DNA of 49,614 nucleotides. It comes from Streptococcus gallolyticus (GTDB lineage Bacteria; Bacillota; Bacilli; Lactobacillales; Streptococcaceae). The stretch lies in the NCBI RefSeq assembly GCF_003337175.1, contig NZ_NETH01000015.1:1-49614 (forward strand), written 5' to 3'. The position numbers and the translations under genes were made by a program. How positions within the stretch are numbered: position 1 is the first letter of the stretch; each line of letters opens with the position of its first letter. Shown piece by piece: positions 1 through 9,681 of the stretch. The notes below the pieces were generated by a model. That model worked only from the letters and a program-made list of their open reading frames with translations. It had not been told where the DNA came from and searched no databases.

Positions 1-50
1 GGAATTCTATTTCGTTTATCAGCTATAGCTGATAAACGAAATAGAATTCC
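1..50. repeat. perfect 50-bp palindrome with no spacer
   Basis: Bases 1-25 are the exact reverse complement of bases 26-50, with the centre between 25 and 26 and no loop. Each arm starts GGAATTC and ends CAGCTA at the centre. It lacks a T-tract, so it is not a standard terminator. Because it sits at the very edge of the window it may be a contig-end fold-back artefact rather than a genomic element. Confidence 0.9.
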
Positions 51-394
51 TAGGAAATCGTTACATTATCAAACACCATATCAAGTTTTTCTGAGTTACC
101 TAAAATGTCTAGATTAATTTGACAATTGGGGTAATAAAAAATGCTTACAATTACTTTTCAATTGAGTAAAATCGTATGACAATTATTATAGCGAACAGAG
201 AAGCGGTCGTCAATAGAAGAAAAGTTCAAAAATTATAAACAAATTCTCATAAAAAAACTGACAAGCCGTTTCCTAAAGCTATAAAATGTGCTAAATAATG
301 TCATAAAAAGTATCATCAAAAATTTAAATTGTGAAAAAATTTGGAAAATAGTGTATTTAAGCGCTGTCATTTAACAAATCTTGTGAGAGGATGT
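51..394. other. AT-rich intergenic region with no gene seen
   Basis: About 340 bases between the edge palindrome and the sstT promoter. No open reading frame with a ribosome-binding site, no tRNA and no recognisable riboswitch was found. There is a TTGACA at 117-122, but no convincing -10 box follows at the right distance. Confidence 0.6.
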
Positions 395-423
395 TTGACG
401 AAGTGGCAGTTTTGTATTATTAT
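395..423 (+). promoter_or_regulatory. sigma-A-type promoter of sstT
   Basis: The -35 box TTGACG (395-400) is separated by 17 bp from the -10 box TATTAT (418-423). It lies about 30 bp upstream of the sstT start. Confidence 0.7.
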
Positions 424-453
424 AAAAAAGTTATTACTATATGAGGAGTTACT

Positions 454-1680
454 ATGAGACATTTTATTGGCGTTTGGAATAGAACTAGCCTAATCAAACG
501 CATCATTATCGGAGTTATCCTTGGTTTAATTCTGGGAGTAGCCTTTCCAAAATTATCAGGAATCGGCATTTTGGGAGATTTATTTGTAGGTGGCCTTAAA
601 GCTGTTGCACCATTATTGGTTTTTGTTTTGGTTGCCAATGCTTTATCACAACATGAAAAAGGGCAAAAGACCAATATGTCAACAGTTGTCGGCCTTTACC
701 TTGTTGGGACATTGGCTGCGGCGTTAGTGGCAGTATTAGTTAACTACATTTTCCCGTTGAAATTGACATTAGACAATGTAGCAGAATCGGATTTATCAGC
801 ACCAGAAGGGGTAGCAGAAGTTTTCAAAGACCTCTTGCTCAAAGTTGTGGATAACCCTGTTAATGCCATCGCATCTGCTAACTATATCGGAGTGCTAGCG
901 TGGGCGGTTGTATTTGGGCTTGCAATGCGCAATGCTAGCCAACAAACGAAAGACTTACTACAAACCATGGCAGAAGTAACGTCGCAGGTTGTGCGTTGGA
1001 TTATTAATTTAGCGCCATTTGGTATTTTAGGTTTGGTCTTTAACACCATTTCTGATAATGGTATTGGAATTCTGGCTAATTATGGTTTCTTGATTGTAAC
1101 GCTAGTTGGAACAATGCTTTTTGTGGCTCTGGTGGTCAATCCATTAATTGCATTTGTGATGATTCGTCAAAATCCTTACCCACTTGTTCTTCGTTGCTTG
1201 AAAGAATCTGGTTTGACAGCCTTCTTTACGCGTAGTTCAGCGGCAAATATCCCTGTCAATATGAAACTTTGTGAAGATTTAGGTTTGAATAAAGACACTT
1301 ATTCAGTATCTATTCCTCTCGGAGCGACAATCAATATGGCTGGCGCAGCGATTACGATTAACATCCTAACACTTGCTGCGGTTAACACCCTTGGAATTAG
1401 TGTTGATTTTCCAACAGCTTTCTTATTGAGTGTGATTTCAGCGGTATCTGCTTGTGGTGCTTCTGGTGTGGCAGGGGGGTCTCTCCTATTGATTCCAGTT
1501 GCCTGTAGCTTATTTGGCATTTCAAATGATATTGCTATGCAAGTTGTTGGTGTTGGGTTTATTGTTGGTGTTGTCCAAGATTCTTGTGAAACAGCGCTTA
1601 ACTCATCAACGGACGTTCTTTTTACAGCGGTAGCTGAAAAATCTGTCTGGGGTAAAAACAAAAAAGCAAAACATAGCTAA
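454..1680 (+). CDS. sstT: Na+/serine-threonine symporter SstT
   Basis: The product is a 408-residue polytopic protein of the dicarboxylate/amino acid:cation symporter (DAACS) family, close to the usual SstT length of about 414. It imports serine and threonine with Na+ across the cytoplasmic membrane. The typical hairpin-loop motif with [11 protein letters not shown] lies near residues 251-261, and the NMAGAAITI segment near residue 290 belongs to the transport core. The start ATG is preceded by the ribosome-binding site GAGGAG. It is monocistronic, with its own promoter (395-423) and terminator (1687-1716). Confidence 0.95.
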   Translation: MRHFIGVWNRTSLIKRIIIGVILGLILGVAFPKLSGIGILGDLFVGGLKAVAPLLVFVLVANALSQHEKGQKTNMSTVVGLYLVGTLAAALVAVLVNYIFPLKLTLDNVAESDLSAPEGVAEVFKDLLLKVVDNPVNAIASANYIGVLAWAVVFGLAMRNASQQTKDLLQTMAEVTSQVVRWIINLAPFGILGLVFNTISDNGIGILANYGFLIVTLVGTMLFVALVVNPLIAFVMIRQNPYPLVLRCLKESGLTAFFTRSSAANIPVNMKLCEDLGLNKDTYSVSIPLGATINMAGAAITINILTLAAVNTLGISVDFPTAFLLSVISAVSACGASGVAGGSLLLIPVACSLFGISNDIAMQVVGVGFIVGVVQDSCETALNSSTDVLFTAVAEKSVWGKNKKAKHS

Positions 1681-1686
1681 TCACCG

Positions 1687-1716
1687 TAGCTGGGCAAATT
1701 GCTCAGCTATTTTTTA
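1687..1716 (+). terminator. intrinsic terminator of sstT
   Basis: Stem TAGCTGGGCA / TGCTCAGCTA (10 bp with one G-T pair, 3-nt loop) followed by a run of seven T. Confidence 0.85.
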
Positions 1717-1829
1717 TATTAAAACCCTTGCTATAACCTGTATTTATAACTAGTTCAAGAAATAAGCTTCTTTAAATTGAACCTTATTTATGATAAAATA
1801 AAACAACATCAAAGGGAGGAAATATCATT

Positions 1830-2684
1830 TTGAGCAATCATTTACTTGTTTTACAATCGGATTTTGGTTTGGTTGACGGGGCAGTTGCTGCCATGGTTGG
1901 CGTTGCCTTGCAGGAAGAGCCAACTTTAAAAATTCACAATTTAACTCATGATATTACTCCTTATAATATCTTTGAGGCCTCTTATCGCCTTTTTCAGACG
2001 GTGGAATATTGGCCAGAAGGAACCACTTTTGTTTCAGTGGTTGATCCAGGAGTTGGTTCAAAGCGAAAAAGTGTTGTTGCTTTAACAGAGAATAACCAGT
2101 TTATCGTGACACCTGATAATGGCACTTTAACCTATATCAAAACACATGTTGGTATCAAGGCAATTCGAGAAATTTCAGAGGTTAAAAATAGACGCAAGAA
2201 TACAGAGTATTCTTATACATTCCACGGACGTGATGTTTATGCTTATACAGGAGCAAAACTAGCTAGCGGTCATATTTCATTTGAAGAAGTGGGACCAGAA
2301 TTACCTGTTGAAGCCGTTTTGGAATTACCTGTCGTTGAGACAGAAATTCTGGAGAATGCTGTGCGTGGGGCAGTTGATATTTTAGATGTTCGTTTTGGGT
2401 CATTGTGGACGTCAATTAAACGTGAAGAGTTTTATACGTTATCGCCTGAATTTGGTGACCGCTTTGAAGTGACCATTTTTAATAACGATATGTTGGTTTA
2501 CCAAAATCAAGTGACTTACGGAAAATCATTTGCGGATGTGCGGATTGGTCAGCCAATTATCTATATTAATTCACTTTATCGTGTTGGGCTTGCTATCAAC
2601 CAAGGGTCATTTGCTAAGGCTTATAATGTTGGAGTTGGGTCTAACTGGCGCATTGAGATTAAAAAATTAGGAGTATCATTATGA
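1830..2684 (+). CDS. SAM hydrolase (SAM hydroxide adenosyltransferase, DUF62 family)
   Basis: This 284-residue protein belongs to the DUF62 family, whose characterised members use water to split S-adenosylmethionine into adenosine and methionine. Family motifs are visible: SDFG near residue 11, VVDPGVGS near 70, PDNGTLT near 96 and FHGRDV near 131. Translation starts at a TTG preceded by AAAGGGAGGAAA. Its end overlaps the next start by 4 nt, so it is translationally coupled to an ECF transporter. That suggests, but does not prove, that the transporter handles a SAM-, methionine- or nucleoside-related compound. No SAM riboswitch was found in the 110-nt upstream region. Confidence 0.85.
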   Translation: MSNHLLVLQSDFGLVDGAVAAMVGVALQEEPTLKIHNLTHDITPYNIFEASYRLFQTVEYWPEGTTFVSVVDPGVGSKRKSVVALTENNQFIVTPDNGTLTYIKTHVGIKAIREISEVKNRRKNTEYSYTFHGRDVYAYTGAKLASGHISFEEVGPELPVEAVLELPVVETEILENAVRGAVDILDVRFGSLWTSIKREEFYTLSPEFGDRFEVTIFNNDMLVYQNQVTYGKSFADVRIGQPIIYINSLYRVGLAINQGSFAKAYNVGVGSNWRIEIKKLGVSL

Positions 2685-3229
2685 AAAATAATTCGATAAA
2701 AACCGTTGTTGCGACAGGGATTGGCGCAGCCTTGTTCATTATCATTGGAACTTTGATTAACATTCCAACGCCCATCCCAAATACCAATATTCAATTACAA
2801 TATGCTGTAATTGCTCTTTTTGCTGTGATTTATGGTCCGACAGTTGGTTTCTTTTCTGCTTTTATTGGACATGCTCTAAAAGATGCCCTTCAATCTGGGT
2901 CACCTTGGTGGACATGGGTGCTTGTTAGTGGCTTGATTGGCCTAGTTATTGGCTTATTAGCTAAGAAAATCAATATTGAAAAAAGTCCTTTGACTGCAAA
3001 AGATTATGTTTGGTTTAATGCCGTACAGATTATTGCTAATGTTGTTGGCTGGGCTTTGATTGCCCCTTACGGTGATATTTTGCTTTACAGCGAACCAGCA
3101 AGCAAAGTTTTCGCTCAAGGTATTTTATCAGCAGTTGTCAACAGTTTGACAATTGCTATTGGTGGCTCGCTTTTGCTTGCCGTGTATTCTAAAACACGCA
3201 CGCAATCAGGCAGCCTAACCAAAGATTAA
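2681..3229 (+). CDS. ECF transporter substrate-binding S component, UPF0397 family
   Basis: A hydrophobic 182-residue membrane protein with about five to six helices. The NTNIQLQYAVIALFAVIYGP segment and the GHALKDAL motif fit the UPF0397/ECF S-component family. In group I ECF systems the S component captures the vitamin or metabolite and works with the A, A' and T subunits, here encoded immediately downstream. The substrate of this family has not been settled as far as I know. The start overlaps the SAM-hydrolase stop (ATGA type). Confidence 0.85.
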   Translation: MKNNSIKTVVATGIGAALFIIIGTLINIPTPIPNTNIQLQYAVIALFAVIYGPTVGFFSAFIGHALKDALQSGSPWWTWVLVSGLIGLVIGLLAKKINIEKSPLTAKDYVWFNAVQIIANVVGWALIAPYGDILLYSEPASKVFAQGILSAVVNSLTIAIGGSLLLAVYSKTRTQSGSLTKD

Positions 3230-3284
3230 TACAGAAGTAGAAGCAGGGATTCCCTGCTCTTAATCATTTTTTAGGAGAATAGTC

Positions 3285-4961
3285 ATGAAGCCCTTTATTC
3301 AATTTAAGGATTTCACTTTTAAGTATGATATTCAAGCAGAACCAACCTTAAAATCTCTCAATTTAACGATTGAAAAAGGACAAAAGGTACTCATCATAGG
3401 TCCATCAGGTTCTGGAAAATCAACAATTGGTAACTGTCTTAATGGGATTATCCCTAATATTTACCATGGGGAGAAATCTGGGCAGTTTACGATTGATGGT
3501 AAAGAAGCATTTGGCTTGTCTATTTACGATAAGTCTCATTTGGTTTCTACGGTTTTACAAGACCCAGATGGTCAATTTATTGGGTTAACCGTGGCAGAGG
3601 ACTTGGCCTTTGCGCTTGAAAATGACGGTGTTTCTTTGGAAGAAATGCAAGAAAAAGTTGCTCATTGGGCAAAAAGGCTCGATTTAACAGAGTTTTTAGA
3701 CAATCGTCCACAAGATTTATCAGGTGGACAAAAACAACGTGTTAGTTTAGCAGGGGTTCTGATTGATGAGAGTCCGATTTTACTTTTTGATGAGCCTCTT
3801 GCCAATCTAGACCCAAAATCAGGTCAAGAAACAATTGATTTGATTGACCGTATTCATCATGAAGAAAAGGCGACGACGATTATCATTGAACATCGTTTGG
3901 AAGATGTGCTCTATCGTCATGTGGATAAAGTCGTTTTGGTGAATGATGGTCAGATTTTATTTGATGGTCATCCAGATGAGCTATTACGGACAGAGCTTTT
4001 GATTCAAAATGGCATTCGCGAGCCACTTTACGTAACGGCTTTGAAAGATTTGGGTGCTGATGTGACATTAATGGAACATCTATCAGACCTAAGTCAAGTT
4101 GATTTGACAACTATTGCGATAACAGCACCTAGCTTCTCTCAAAGAAAGACATCACAGGAGGAGCTGTTAAGGCTTGAACAACTGCATTTTGCTTATCAAG
4201 AGAATCGTCCTATTTTGAAAAATATCAATTTTGAGATTAATCAAGGCGAACGGATTGCCATTGTGGGAAAAAATGGTGCTGGCAAGTCAACTTTGGCAAA
4301 AGCTATCTGCCAATTTATCACGCCAGAAGGTGATATTCGTTATCGAGGACAATCGATTATGACGGATTCTATCAAAGAGCGTGCTGAAAAAATCGGTTAT
4401 GTTCTTCAAAATCCAAATCAGATGATTAGTCAGACCATGATTTTTGATGAGGTGGCACTTGGGCTTCGTTTGCGTGGCGTAGATGAGCAAGACCTTGAAA
4501 AACGCGTGTTGGAAACGTTAAAAGTTTGTGGTTTGTATGAATTCCGAAAATGGCCTATTTCTGCGCTGTCTTTTGGACAGAAAAAACGAGTGACAATTGC
4601 TTCGGTTCTGGTAATGAATCCTGAAATTATTCTTTTAGATGAACCGACAGCAGGTCAAGATAAGCAAAATTATACTGAAATCATGAATTTCCTTAATCAG
4701 CTCAATAAGGCAGGGCACACTATTATCATGATAACGCATGATATGCAGTTGATGTTGGAGTATTCTGACCGCAGTATTGTAGTGAGCAACGGTGAAATCA
4801 TTGCGGATTGTTCGCCAGTGGCATTATTCAATCAAAATGCTATCCTAGAAAAAGCTAACTTGAAAAAGACTAGCTTGTTTGAATTAGCAGAAAAATTAGC
4901 AGTTGATCCAATTGCTTTGACGCATTATTACATTGAAAAAGAGGGAGGTATTCATGGCTAG
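3285..4961 (+). CDS. ECF transporter fused A-A' ATPase subunit
   Basis: A 558-residue tandem ABC ATPase. The first cassette has Walker A GPSGSGKS near residue 39, signature LSGGQKQR near 147 and Walker B ILLFDEP near 166. The second has Walker A GKNGAGKS near 328, a degenerate signature LSFGQKKR near 429 and Walker B IILLDEP near 448. Both cassettes are complete, so this one protein supplies the energising pair that other streptococci often encode as separate EcfA1 and EcfA2. The start has the RBS TTAGGAG. The 3' end overlaps the T-subunit gene by 8 nt. Confidence 0.93.
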   Translation: MKPFIQFKDFTFKYDIQAEPTLKSLNLTIEKGQKVLIIGPSGSGKSTIGNCLNGIIPNIYHGEKSGQFTIDGKEAFGLSIYDKSHLVSTVLQDPDGQFIGLTVAEDLAFALENDGVSLEEMQEKVAHWAKRLDLTEFLDNRPQDLSGGQKQRVSLAGVLIDESPILLFDEPLANLDPKSGQETIDLIDRIHHEEKATTIIIEHRLEDVLYRHVDKVVLVNDGQILFDGHPDELLRTELLIQNGIREPLYVTALKDLGADVTLMEHLSDLSQVDLTTIAITAPSFSQRKTSQEELLRLEQLHFAYQENRPILKNINFEINQGERIAIVGKNGAGKSTLAKAICQFITPEGDIRYRGQSIMTDSIKERAEKIGYVLQNPNQMISQTMIFDEVALGLRLRGVDEQDLEKRVLETLKVCGLYEFRKWPISALSFGQKKRVTIASVLVMNPEIILLDEPTAGQDKQNYTEIMNFLNQLNKAGHTIIMITHDMQLMLEYSDRSIVVSNGEIIADCSPVALFNQNAILEKANLKKTSLFELAEKLAVDPIALTHYYIEKEGGIHG

Positions 4962-5784
4962 TCATCTTATTGGTTATCAGAGTGGTCGTGGTTTCCTTTA
5001 TCAATTGTCAGGCGCCAGCAAATTAATTTTCTTTGTTTTGGTATCGGTTGCTTGTATGACAACCTATGATACGCGTTTGATAGTAGCGATTGGAATTGCT
5101 TCCCTTGTTTTGTTTAAAATAGCAGGCATTCGTTGGCAGCAAGTCTCTTTTGTCGTCACATTTATTGGCTTTTTTGCTCTTTTAAATGTGGTCATGGTGT
5201 ATTTGTTTGCACCGAATTATGGCGAAACTATTTACGGAACTAAGACTATTTTGCTACAAGGCTATGGGCGATTTTATCTTACCAGTCAAGAATTATTTTA
5301 CCTGTTTAACCTTGCTTTGAAATATTTTTGCACGGTTCCGTTGGCTGTCTTATTTCTTATGACAACGCAGCCAAGTCAATTTGCTTCAAGTTTGAATCAA
5401 ATCGGTGTACCTTATAAGATTGCCTATGCCGTTAGTTTGACGCTACGCTACATTCCTGACGTGCAAGAAGAATTTTACATGATTCGACTGTCACAAGAAG
5501 CGCGTGGACTGGAACTATCACAAAAAGAAAAACTAATGAAACGGATCAAAGGAAATCTACAAATTGTCATTCCCTTGATTTTCAGCTCACTTGAGCGCAT
5601 TGATACGGTGTCAACAGCCATGGAGCTACGTCGTTTTGGAAAAAATAAAAAACGTACTTGGTACACTTATCAAAAATTTACAACAGGGGATTTGCTGACC
5701 ATTGCGATTGCTGTTTTACTAGTCATCATTAGTTTGTGGCTTTTCTACCTTAACCAAGGGCGTTTTTACAATCCTTGGCATTAA
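4954..5784 (+). CDS. ECF transporter transmembrane T component
   Basis: A 276-residue membrane protein. The coupling-helix signature ALELRRFG-like (AMELRRFG) near residues 222-229 and the earlier SQEARGLEL are the two Ala-Arg-Gly-type motifs that dock EcfT on the ATPases. I chose the ATG at 4954 because GAGGGAGG lies just upstream; an in-frame TTG at 4933 has no such site. It completes a dedicated S-A-A'-T operon with the SAM-hydrolase gene. A bidirectional terminator follows. Confidence 0.9.
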   Translation: MASHLIGYQSGRGFLYQLSGASKLIFFVLVSVACMTTYDTRLIVAIGIASLVLFKIAGIRWQQVSFVVTFIGFFALLNVVMVYLFAPNYGETIYGTKTILLQGYGRFYLTSQELFYLFNLALKYFCTVPLAVLFLMTTQPSQFASSLNQIGVPYKIAYAVSLTLRYIPDVQEEFYMIRLSQEARGLELSQKEKLMKRIKGNLQIVIPLIFSSLERIDTVSTAMELRRFGKNKKRTWYTYQKFTTGDLLTIAIAVLLVIISLWLFYLNQGRFYNPWH

Positions 5785-5834
5785 AAATCGTATAAACCAG
5801 AACCATTAGCTGTTCAACGGTTTATACGTTTTTT
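5783..5834. terminator. bidirectional intrinsic terminator between ecfT and ktrA
   Basis: Arms CGTATAAACC (5789-5798) and GGTTTATACG (5819-5828) are perfectly complementary. Six T follow on the plus strand and an A-run precedes on the plus strand, so it can serve both converging operons. Confidence 0.85.
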
Positions 5835-5835
5835 C

Positions 5836-6507
5836 TTATTTCAAATAACCAAGATAATCAAACTTTTCAAAGGTACGGTCATTTGCAATGGCAACGACTT
5901 CAGTATTGGCTTCAAAAGCTTGGTTGGGATTGATATGGGTATCAAGACTTGACGTTGATTTTTTACGAATACCAATTAAATTCAGGTCGTATTTGTGTCG
6001 AAGGTCCAGCTGAACCAGATTTTTTCCAACCCAAGAATCAGGAATAGAAAATTCAATCATAGCAATATTATCCTCAATGTGAATAATATTTTCAATATGG
6101 TGGCGAAGCATATTTGAAGCAACTCTTTTTCCAGAGTCGCGTTCTGGTGTGATAACTTTAGTCGCCCCAATGCCGTAAAGCACCTCTTCATAAGTCGCAT
6201 TTTTGGCTTTGGCAAGAATGGTTTTTACCCCTAATTTTTTACAGTGCATAATGGCAAGAACTGAAGATTCTAAGGTATTGCCAGTTGCAATCACGACCAT
6301 GTCACATTGCGCAATGCCGACGGCTTTTAAAAATTCAATCTCTGTAATATCACCAACAGCTGCCTTAGTTGCCATATCAGCCACATCTTGAACGAGGTTT
6401 TCATGCCTATCTAAAGCGATGACTTCTTGTTCAAATTGACTTAATTCTTCAACAACGGTGCGTCCAAAAATTCCTAATCCAAGAACGCCAAAAATCTTTT
6501 TTGTCAT
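5836..6507 (-). CDS. ktrA: K+ uptake regulatory subunit KtrA (RCK domain)
   Basis: A 223-residue cytoplasmic gating protein. An N-terminal Rossmann fold shows GxGxxG at residues 10-15 and an acidic residue (D33) at the end of the second strand, which binds nucleotide. The C-terminal part (about 140-223) is an RCK_C domain; in Staphylococcus aureus KtrA this domain binds c-di-AMP. It forms a ring on the KtrB dimer. The start ATG has a strong RBS (AGAGGAAA). It lies 11 nt after ktrB in the rsmG-ktrB-ktrA operon and ends at the bidirectional terminator. Confidence 0.92.
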   Translation of the reverse strand: MTKKIFGVLGLGIFGRTVVEELSQFEQEVIALDRHENLVQDVADMATKAAVGDITEIEFLKAVGIAQCDMVVIATGNTLESSVLAIMHCKKLGVKTILAKAKNATYEEVLYGIGATKVITPERDSGKRVASNMLRHHIENIIHIEDNIAMIEFSIPDSWVGKNLVQLDLRHKYDLNLIGIRKKSTSSLDTHINPNQAFEANTEVVAIANDRTFEKFDYLGYLK

Positions 6508-6518
6508 AATAATTTCCT

Positions 6519-7892
6519 CTAACCAACATTAATAGTTGTTTGTGCGTAGCGAATATCTTTTTCTTTCTTTTGCAAAAGACTAAGCAGGACAGTAATCGGT
6601 CCAACACGTCCGATAAACATAAGCGCCATGATGACAAATCGCCCTGCTTGCGATAATTGAGGCGTTAAATCCATGGAAACGCCAACCGTAGCAATCGCAG
6701 AAATGGCTTCAAACAGCAGAGCTAGCGGGTCATGATTCGGTTCAAATTCTAAAAGTAACAGATAGCCGATGATTAAAATAGTAAAGAAAAAGATTAACAC
6801 GGTCAGTGTTTGTTTTATCGCTTTATTGGCAATAACGCGGTGGCGGAAAGTGACTTCATTTTGCCCTGCAAGTTCGGATTTGAAAAGCAAGAAGGCAATG
6901 GCGACTGTTGTCACCTTAACACCGCCAGCCGTACCACCAGGAGCACCACCGATAATCATTTGAATCATATAAAGAATATTAGTAGCTGAATGCGTATCAA
7001 GATAAGAAATCGTTGCAAAACCAGCCGTCCTCATGGTTACTGATTGGAAAAAGCAGACCATGATTTGCTGAAAAATGGTGTAGTGCCCAATTGTCTTAGC
7101 ATTTTTAAATTCGATTAGCCAGGTCAAGGCTGTTCCAAGCAGTAAAAGAATTCCCGTTGTGGCAAGCACTAAGCGTGTCTGATTGCTTAATGAGTGAGAA
7201 AATGCAGAAAAGCGATAAGGTTTGTCTTTGATAAAGTGTTTGATAGCTTTTTTCAAATCCATCCAAACAGCAAACCCGATTCCACCAGATACGATTGCGG
7301 CAGCAATTGCCACATTAACCAAGGGATTCAGAACGAATTGTTTAAGGCTAGCATCGCCCAAGTTATCAAAGCCGGCATTACAAAAAGCAGAGATAGCAAG
7401 AAAAATGGCATTAAAAATACCGTGCCACAAGCCAAAACGTGGCATAAAATCAAAGAGCAATATAGTAGCAACCAAGGACTCAATAATAAAAGTGATTTTG
7501 TAAGCATTAAAAAGGTAATGCCTAAGGTCATTGTTATTGTCATAGCTAAGCGCTGATTGCAGCAAACTCTGCTCTGATAAATTCATGCGACGACGTAAAA
7601 GGTAGGTACTGATTGCAATTAACGTAACCAATCCTAGTCCGCCAATTTGCATGAGACACATTGCAATGACTTGACCAAGTCCATTATAAACACTGGCGAC
7701 AGGAAAGACTGATAATCCCGTCACACAAACCATTGAAACCACATTGAACAAGTGGTCAAGGTAAGTAGTACTAGGAGCGTCGGCATAGTGAGTTATCGGC
7801 AGCGAAAGCAACAAACTCCCAATAAAAATGACGATGACAAAACTAAACGTTAACCGTCGCGTACTCGTTAAAGATTTAAAAATGCTATTCAA
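6519..7892 (-). CDS. ktrB: K+ transporter membrane subunit KtrB (TrkH/KtrB family)
   Basis: A 457-residue SKT-family protein with four M1-P-M2-like repeats. Selectivity-filter-type sequences appear as VCVTGLS, FCNAGFD, MRTAGF and ATVGVS. The GGAPGGTAGG stretch is the flexible intramembrane gating loop. Translation begins at a TTG preceded by AGGAGGAATAC. It moves K+ (Na+-dependent in characterised KtrAB) and is gated by the KtrA encoded next to it. Compare the separate TrkH at 37670-39109, which makes two SKT-type channels in this window. Confidence 0.93.
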   Translation of the reverse strand: MNSIFKSLTSTRRLTFSFVIVIFIGSLLLSLPITHYADAPSTTYLDHLFNVVSMVCVTGLSVFPVASVYNGLGQVIAMCLMQIGGLGLVTLIAISTYLLRRRMNLSEQSLLQSALSYDNNNDLRHYLFNAYKITFIIESLVATILLFDFMPRFGLWHGIFNAIFLAISAFCNAGFDNLGDASLKQFVLNPLVNVAIAAAIVSGGIGFAVWMDLKKAIKHFIKDKPYRFSAFSHSLSNQTRLVLATTGILLLLGTALTWLIEFKNAKTIGHYTIFQQIMVCFFQSVTMRTAGFATISYLDTHSATNILYMIQMIIGGAPGGTAGGVKVTTVAIAFLLFKSELAGQNEVTFRHRVIANKAIKQTLTVLIFFFTILIIGYLLLLEFEPNHDPLALLFEAISAIATVGVSMDLTPQLSQAGRFVIMALMFIGRVGPITVLLSLLQKKEKDIRYAQTTINVG

Positions 7893-7961
7893 AGAGTATT
7901 CCTCCTAAACTCCAAAACGGTTTTCAAAGCTTTCTAAAAGAACCTTACGGCTCATAACATA

Positions 7962-8675
7962 TTAAAGAGGTTTTTTATTTGGCATCCCAGCCTTACGTGG
8001 GTATTTATTTGGTGTTTCTTTTTTCTTTTCAAGAATTGTGATTTGGCGACTATCGCCATTTGGCAATTTATAATGATAATTGTCTATGAGTTTTGAAAAA
8101 AGAATTGTCATGGCATTTTTGGCATCTGCCAACTCTTCTTCGGCAGCAGAAGCTTTAAGAGCAATTAATTGCCCACCAACTTTTAAAAATGGGATTGTCA
8201 ATTCGGTCAAGACTTGGAGACGAGCAACAGCTCGGGCTGTTACCATATCATAGCTTGCGCGGAAATGCTTATCTTGGCCAAAATCTTCAGCACGTCCATG
8301 GTAAAAATGAACGCCCTCTAAGCCAAGTTCATCTGCCAATAAATTAAGAAAATTAATACGCTTATTTAGCGAATCAATGATAGTAACATCAATATCAGGG
8401 CATAAAATCTTGATAGGAATACTTGGAAAACCAGCTCCAGCTCCAATATCTAGCAAACGAATCGCTTGATTTGTTATTTTTCCTTGAAGAACAGGAGCAA
8501 TAGAATCATAAAAATGTTTCAAATAAACGCCCTCTTCATCCGTAATAGCCGTCAAATTAATCTTTTGATTCCAGTCAACCAAAAGCTCAAAATAACGTTC
8601 AAATTGCTTTTTTTGTGTATCTGTCAACTCAAAACCCTGTTGACTAAGTTTCTTATAAAATTCTTCAGGTGTCAT
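7962..8675 (-). CDS. rsmG: 16S rRNA m7G527 methyltransferase RsmG (GidB)
   Basis: A 237-residue SAM-dependent methyltransferase acting on G527 of 16S rRNA. The SAM-binding GAGAGFPS motif follows LLDI near residue 77, and KINLTAI near residue 37 is the family signature. I place the start at the ATG encoding MTPEEF, the form I remember from other streptococci; there is no strong RBS there, and in-frame starts exist 18 and 51 nt upstream. It is the first gene of the operon with ktrB and ktrA. Confidence 0.9.
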   Translation of the reverse strand: MTPEEFYKKLSQQGFELTDTQKKQFERYFELLVDWNQKINLTAITDEEGVYLKHFYDSIAPVLQGKITNQAIRLLDIGAGAGFPSIPIKILCPDIDVTIIDSLNKRINFLNLLADELGLEGVHFYHGRAEDFGQDKHFRASYDMVTARAVARLQVLTELTIPFLKVGGQLIALKASAAEEELADAKNAMTILFSKLIDNYHYKLPNGDSRQITILEKKKETPNKYPRKAGMPNKKPL

Positions 8676-8856
8676 GATTATCAGTAAAGAAAGCATTAGC
8701 AGCCTGCAAAACACAAACCACCACAACTTTCTCTAATATCCTTTCAATTCCAATATATGTCATCCTATTTTACCATAAAATTCCACCCAATAACATTCTT
8801 AGAAATGGTTATAACACCTGAAAAACTATTTTTCCTCCAACTTCCTATGTAATCAC

Positions 8857-8885
8857 TTTAAGAATTGAAAGAAAATTGATATAAT
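8857..8885 (+). promoter_or_regulatory. promoter of the lemA-htpX unit (extended -10)
   Basis: The -10 box TATAAT (8880-8885) is preceded by TGA, giving an extended -10. The -35 box TTTAAG (8857-8862) at 17 bp is weak. The lemA start lies about 120 nt downstream. Confidence 0.65.
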
Positions 8886-9005
8886 AAGCCTAGAAAGTAT
8901 ATTTTTATCGATTTATTTTAGTAGTTTATCAAAAGCTTTTGTGTAGCGGTAAGTTACAAAAAGCAACTGATTTTGGAAGGGTATGTCATACCTAAGGAGG
9001 AATTT

Positions 9006-9557
9006 ATGATTTTTGTTATTATCGCTATTATTGTTGTTTTAGTGCTTTGGATTATTGCTGTCTATAATGGTCTTGTTAAAAGTCGTATGCAAACTAAGGA
9101 ATCTTGGAGTCAAATTGATGTGCAACTCAAACGTCGTAATGACCTCATTCCGAATCTGATTGAGACTGTAAAAGGCTACGCAGCTTATGAAGAAAAAACA
9201 TTTGCTAAGATTACAGAATTACGCAGTCAAGTTACCCAAGCAGAAACACCAGCAGAAGCAATGCACGCGTCAAATGCTCTTACCAAACAACTTTCAAGCT
9301 TGATTGCTGTTGCTGAAAATTATCCTGATCTAAAAGCTAATAACAGCTTTATCAAACTGCAAGATGAGTTGACCAATACAGAAAATAAAATTTCTTATTC
9401 ACGTCAATTGTTCAATACAACAACAGCAAATTATAATGTTAAATTAGAAACTTTCCCAAGTAATATCATCGCAGGTATGTTTGGCTTTAAACCAAGCCAA
9501 TTCTTGGAAACACCTGAAGATGAAAAAGAAACACCAAAAGTATCCTTTGATTTTTAA
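9006..9557 (+). CDS. LemA family membrane protein
   Basis: A 183-residue protein with one N-terminal transmembrane helix (residues about 1-22) followed by a helical LemA domain. The [23 protein letters not shown] stretch at about residues 37-59 is the family hallmark. The function of LemA proteins is not settled; lemA is commonly paired with htpX, as here, pointing to membrane-protein quality control. I use the ATG at 9006, which has the RBS AAGGAGG at the proper distance, rather than an in-frame upstream codon at 8973. Confidence 0.9.
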   Translation: MIFVIIAIIVVLVLWIIAVYNGLVKSRMQTKESWSQIDVQLKRRNDLIPNLIETVKGYAAYEEKTFAKITELRSQVTQAETPAEAMHASNALTKQLSSLIAVAENYPDLKANNSFIKLQDELTNTENKISYSRQLFNTTTANYNVKLETFPSNIIAGMFGFKPSQFLETPEDEKETPKVSFDF

Positions 9558-9611
9558 TAATGTATTTTAAGAAGTTGTTTTAAAGCAACCTTTAATAAAG
9601 AAAGGAATAAA

Positions 9612-9674
9612 ATGGAAGGTCTCTTGAAATGGTTGGTGACTTTAACAACTCAAAGAGACTTTCTATTTTCTTAA
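9612..9674 (+). CDS. possible 20-residue leader ORF upstream of htpX
   Basis: A 20-codon open reading frame begins with ATG at 9612, eight bases after an AAAGGA site, and ends with TAA at 9672-9674, seven bases before the htpX start. The peptide reads [20 protein letters not shown] and could be a membrane-active or simply a coupling peptide. htpX itself has no visible Shine-Dalgarno sequence, so ribosomes leaving this ORF could reinitiate there. The ORF overlaps an 11-bp inverted repeat, so it may be fortuitous. Existence as a protein is unproven. Confidence 0.35.
   Translation: MEGLLKWLVTLTTQRDFLFS
9615..9663 (+). promoter_or_regulatory. hairpin in the lemA-htpX gap
   Basis: GAAGGTCTCTT (9615-9625) can pair with AAGAGACTTTC (9653-9663), giving an 11-bp stem with one G-T pair. 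The following bases are only moderately T-rich (TATTTTCTT), so it may attenuate rather than terminate. Confidence 0.5.
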
Positions 9675-9681
9675 TAAAATC

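Noticed and set aside
1717-1829. SAM or preQ1 riboswitch upstream of the SAM hydrolase
   Set aside because: The region is short and lacks the conserved stems of SAM-I, SAM-III (SMK) or preQ1 classes.
7194-7556. 120-residue plus-strand frame inside ktrB
   Set aside because: Low-complexity Lys/Ser-rich translation, opposite to a well-conserved gene, with no RBS.
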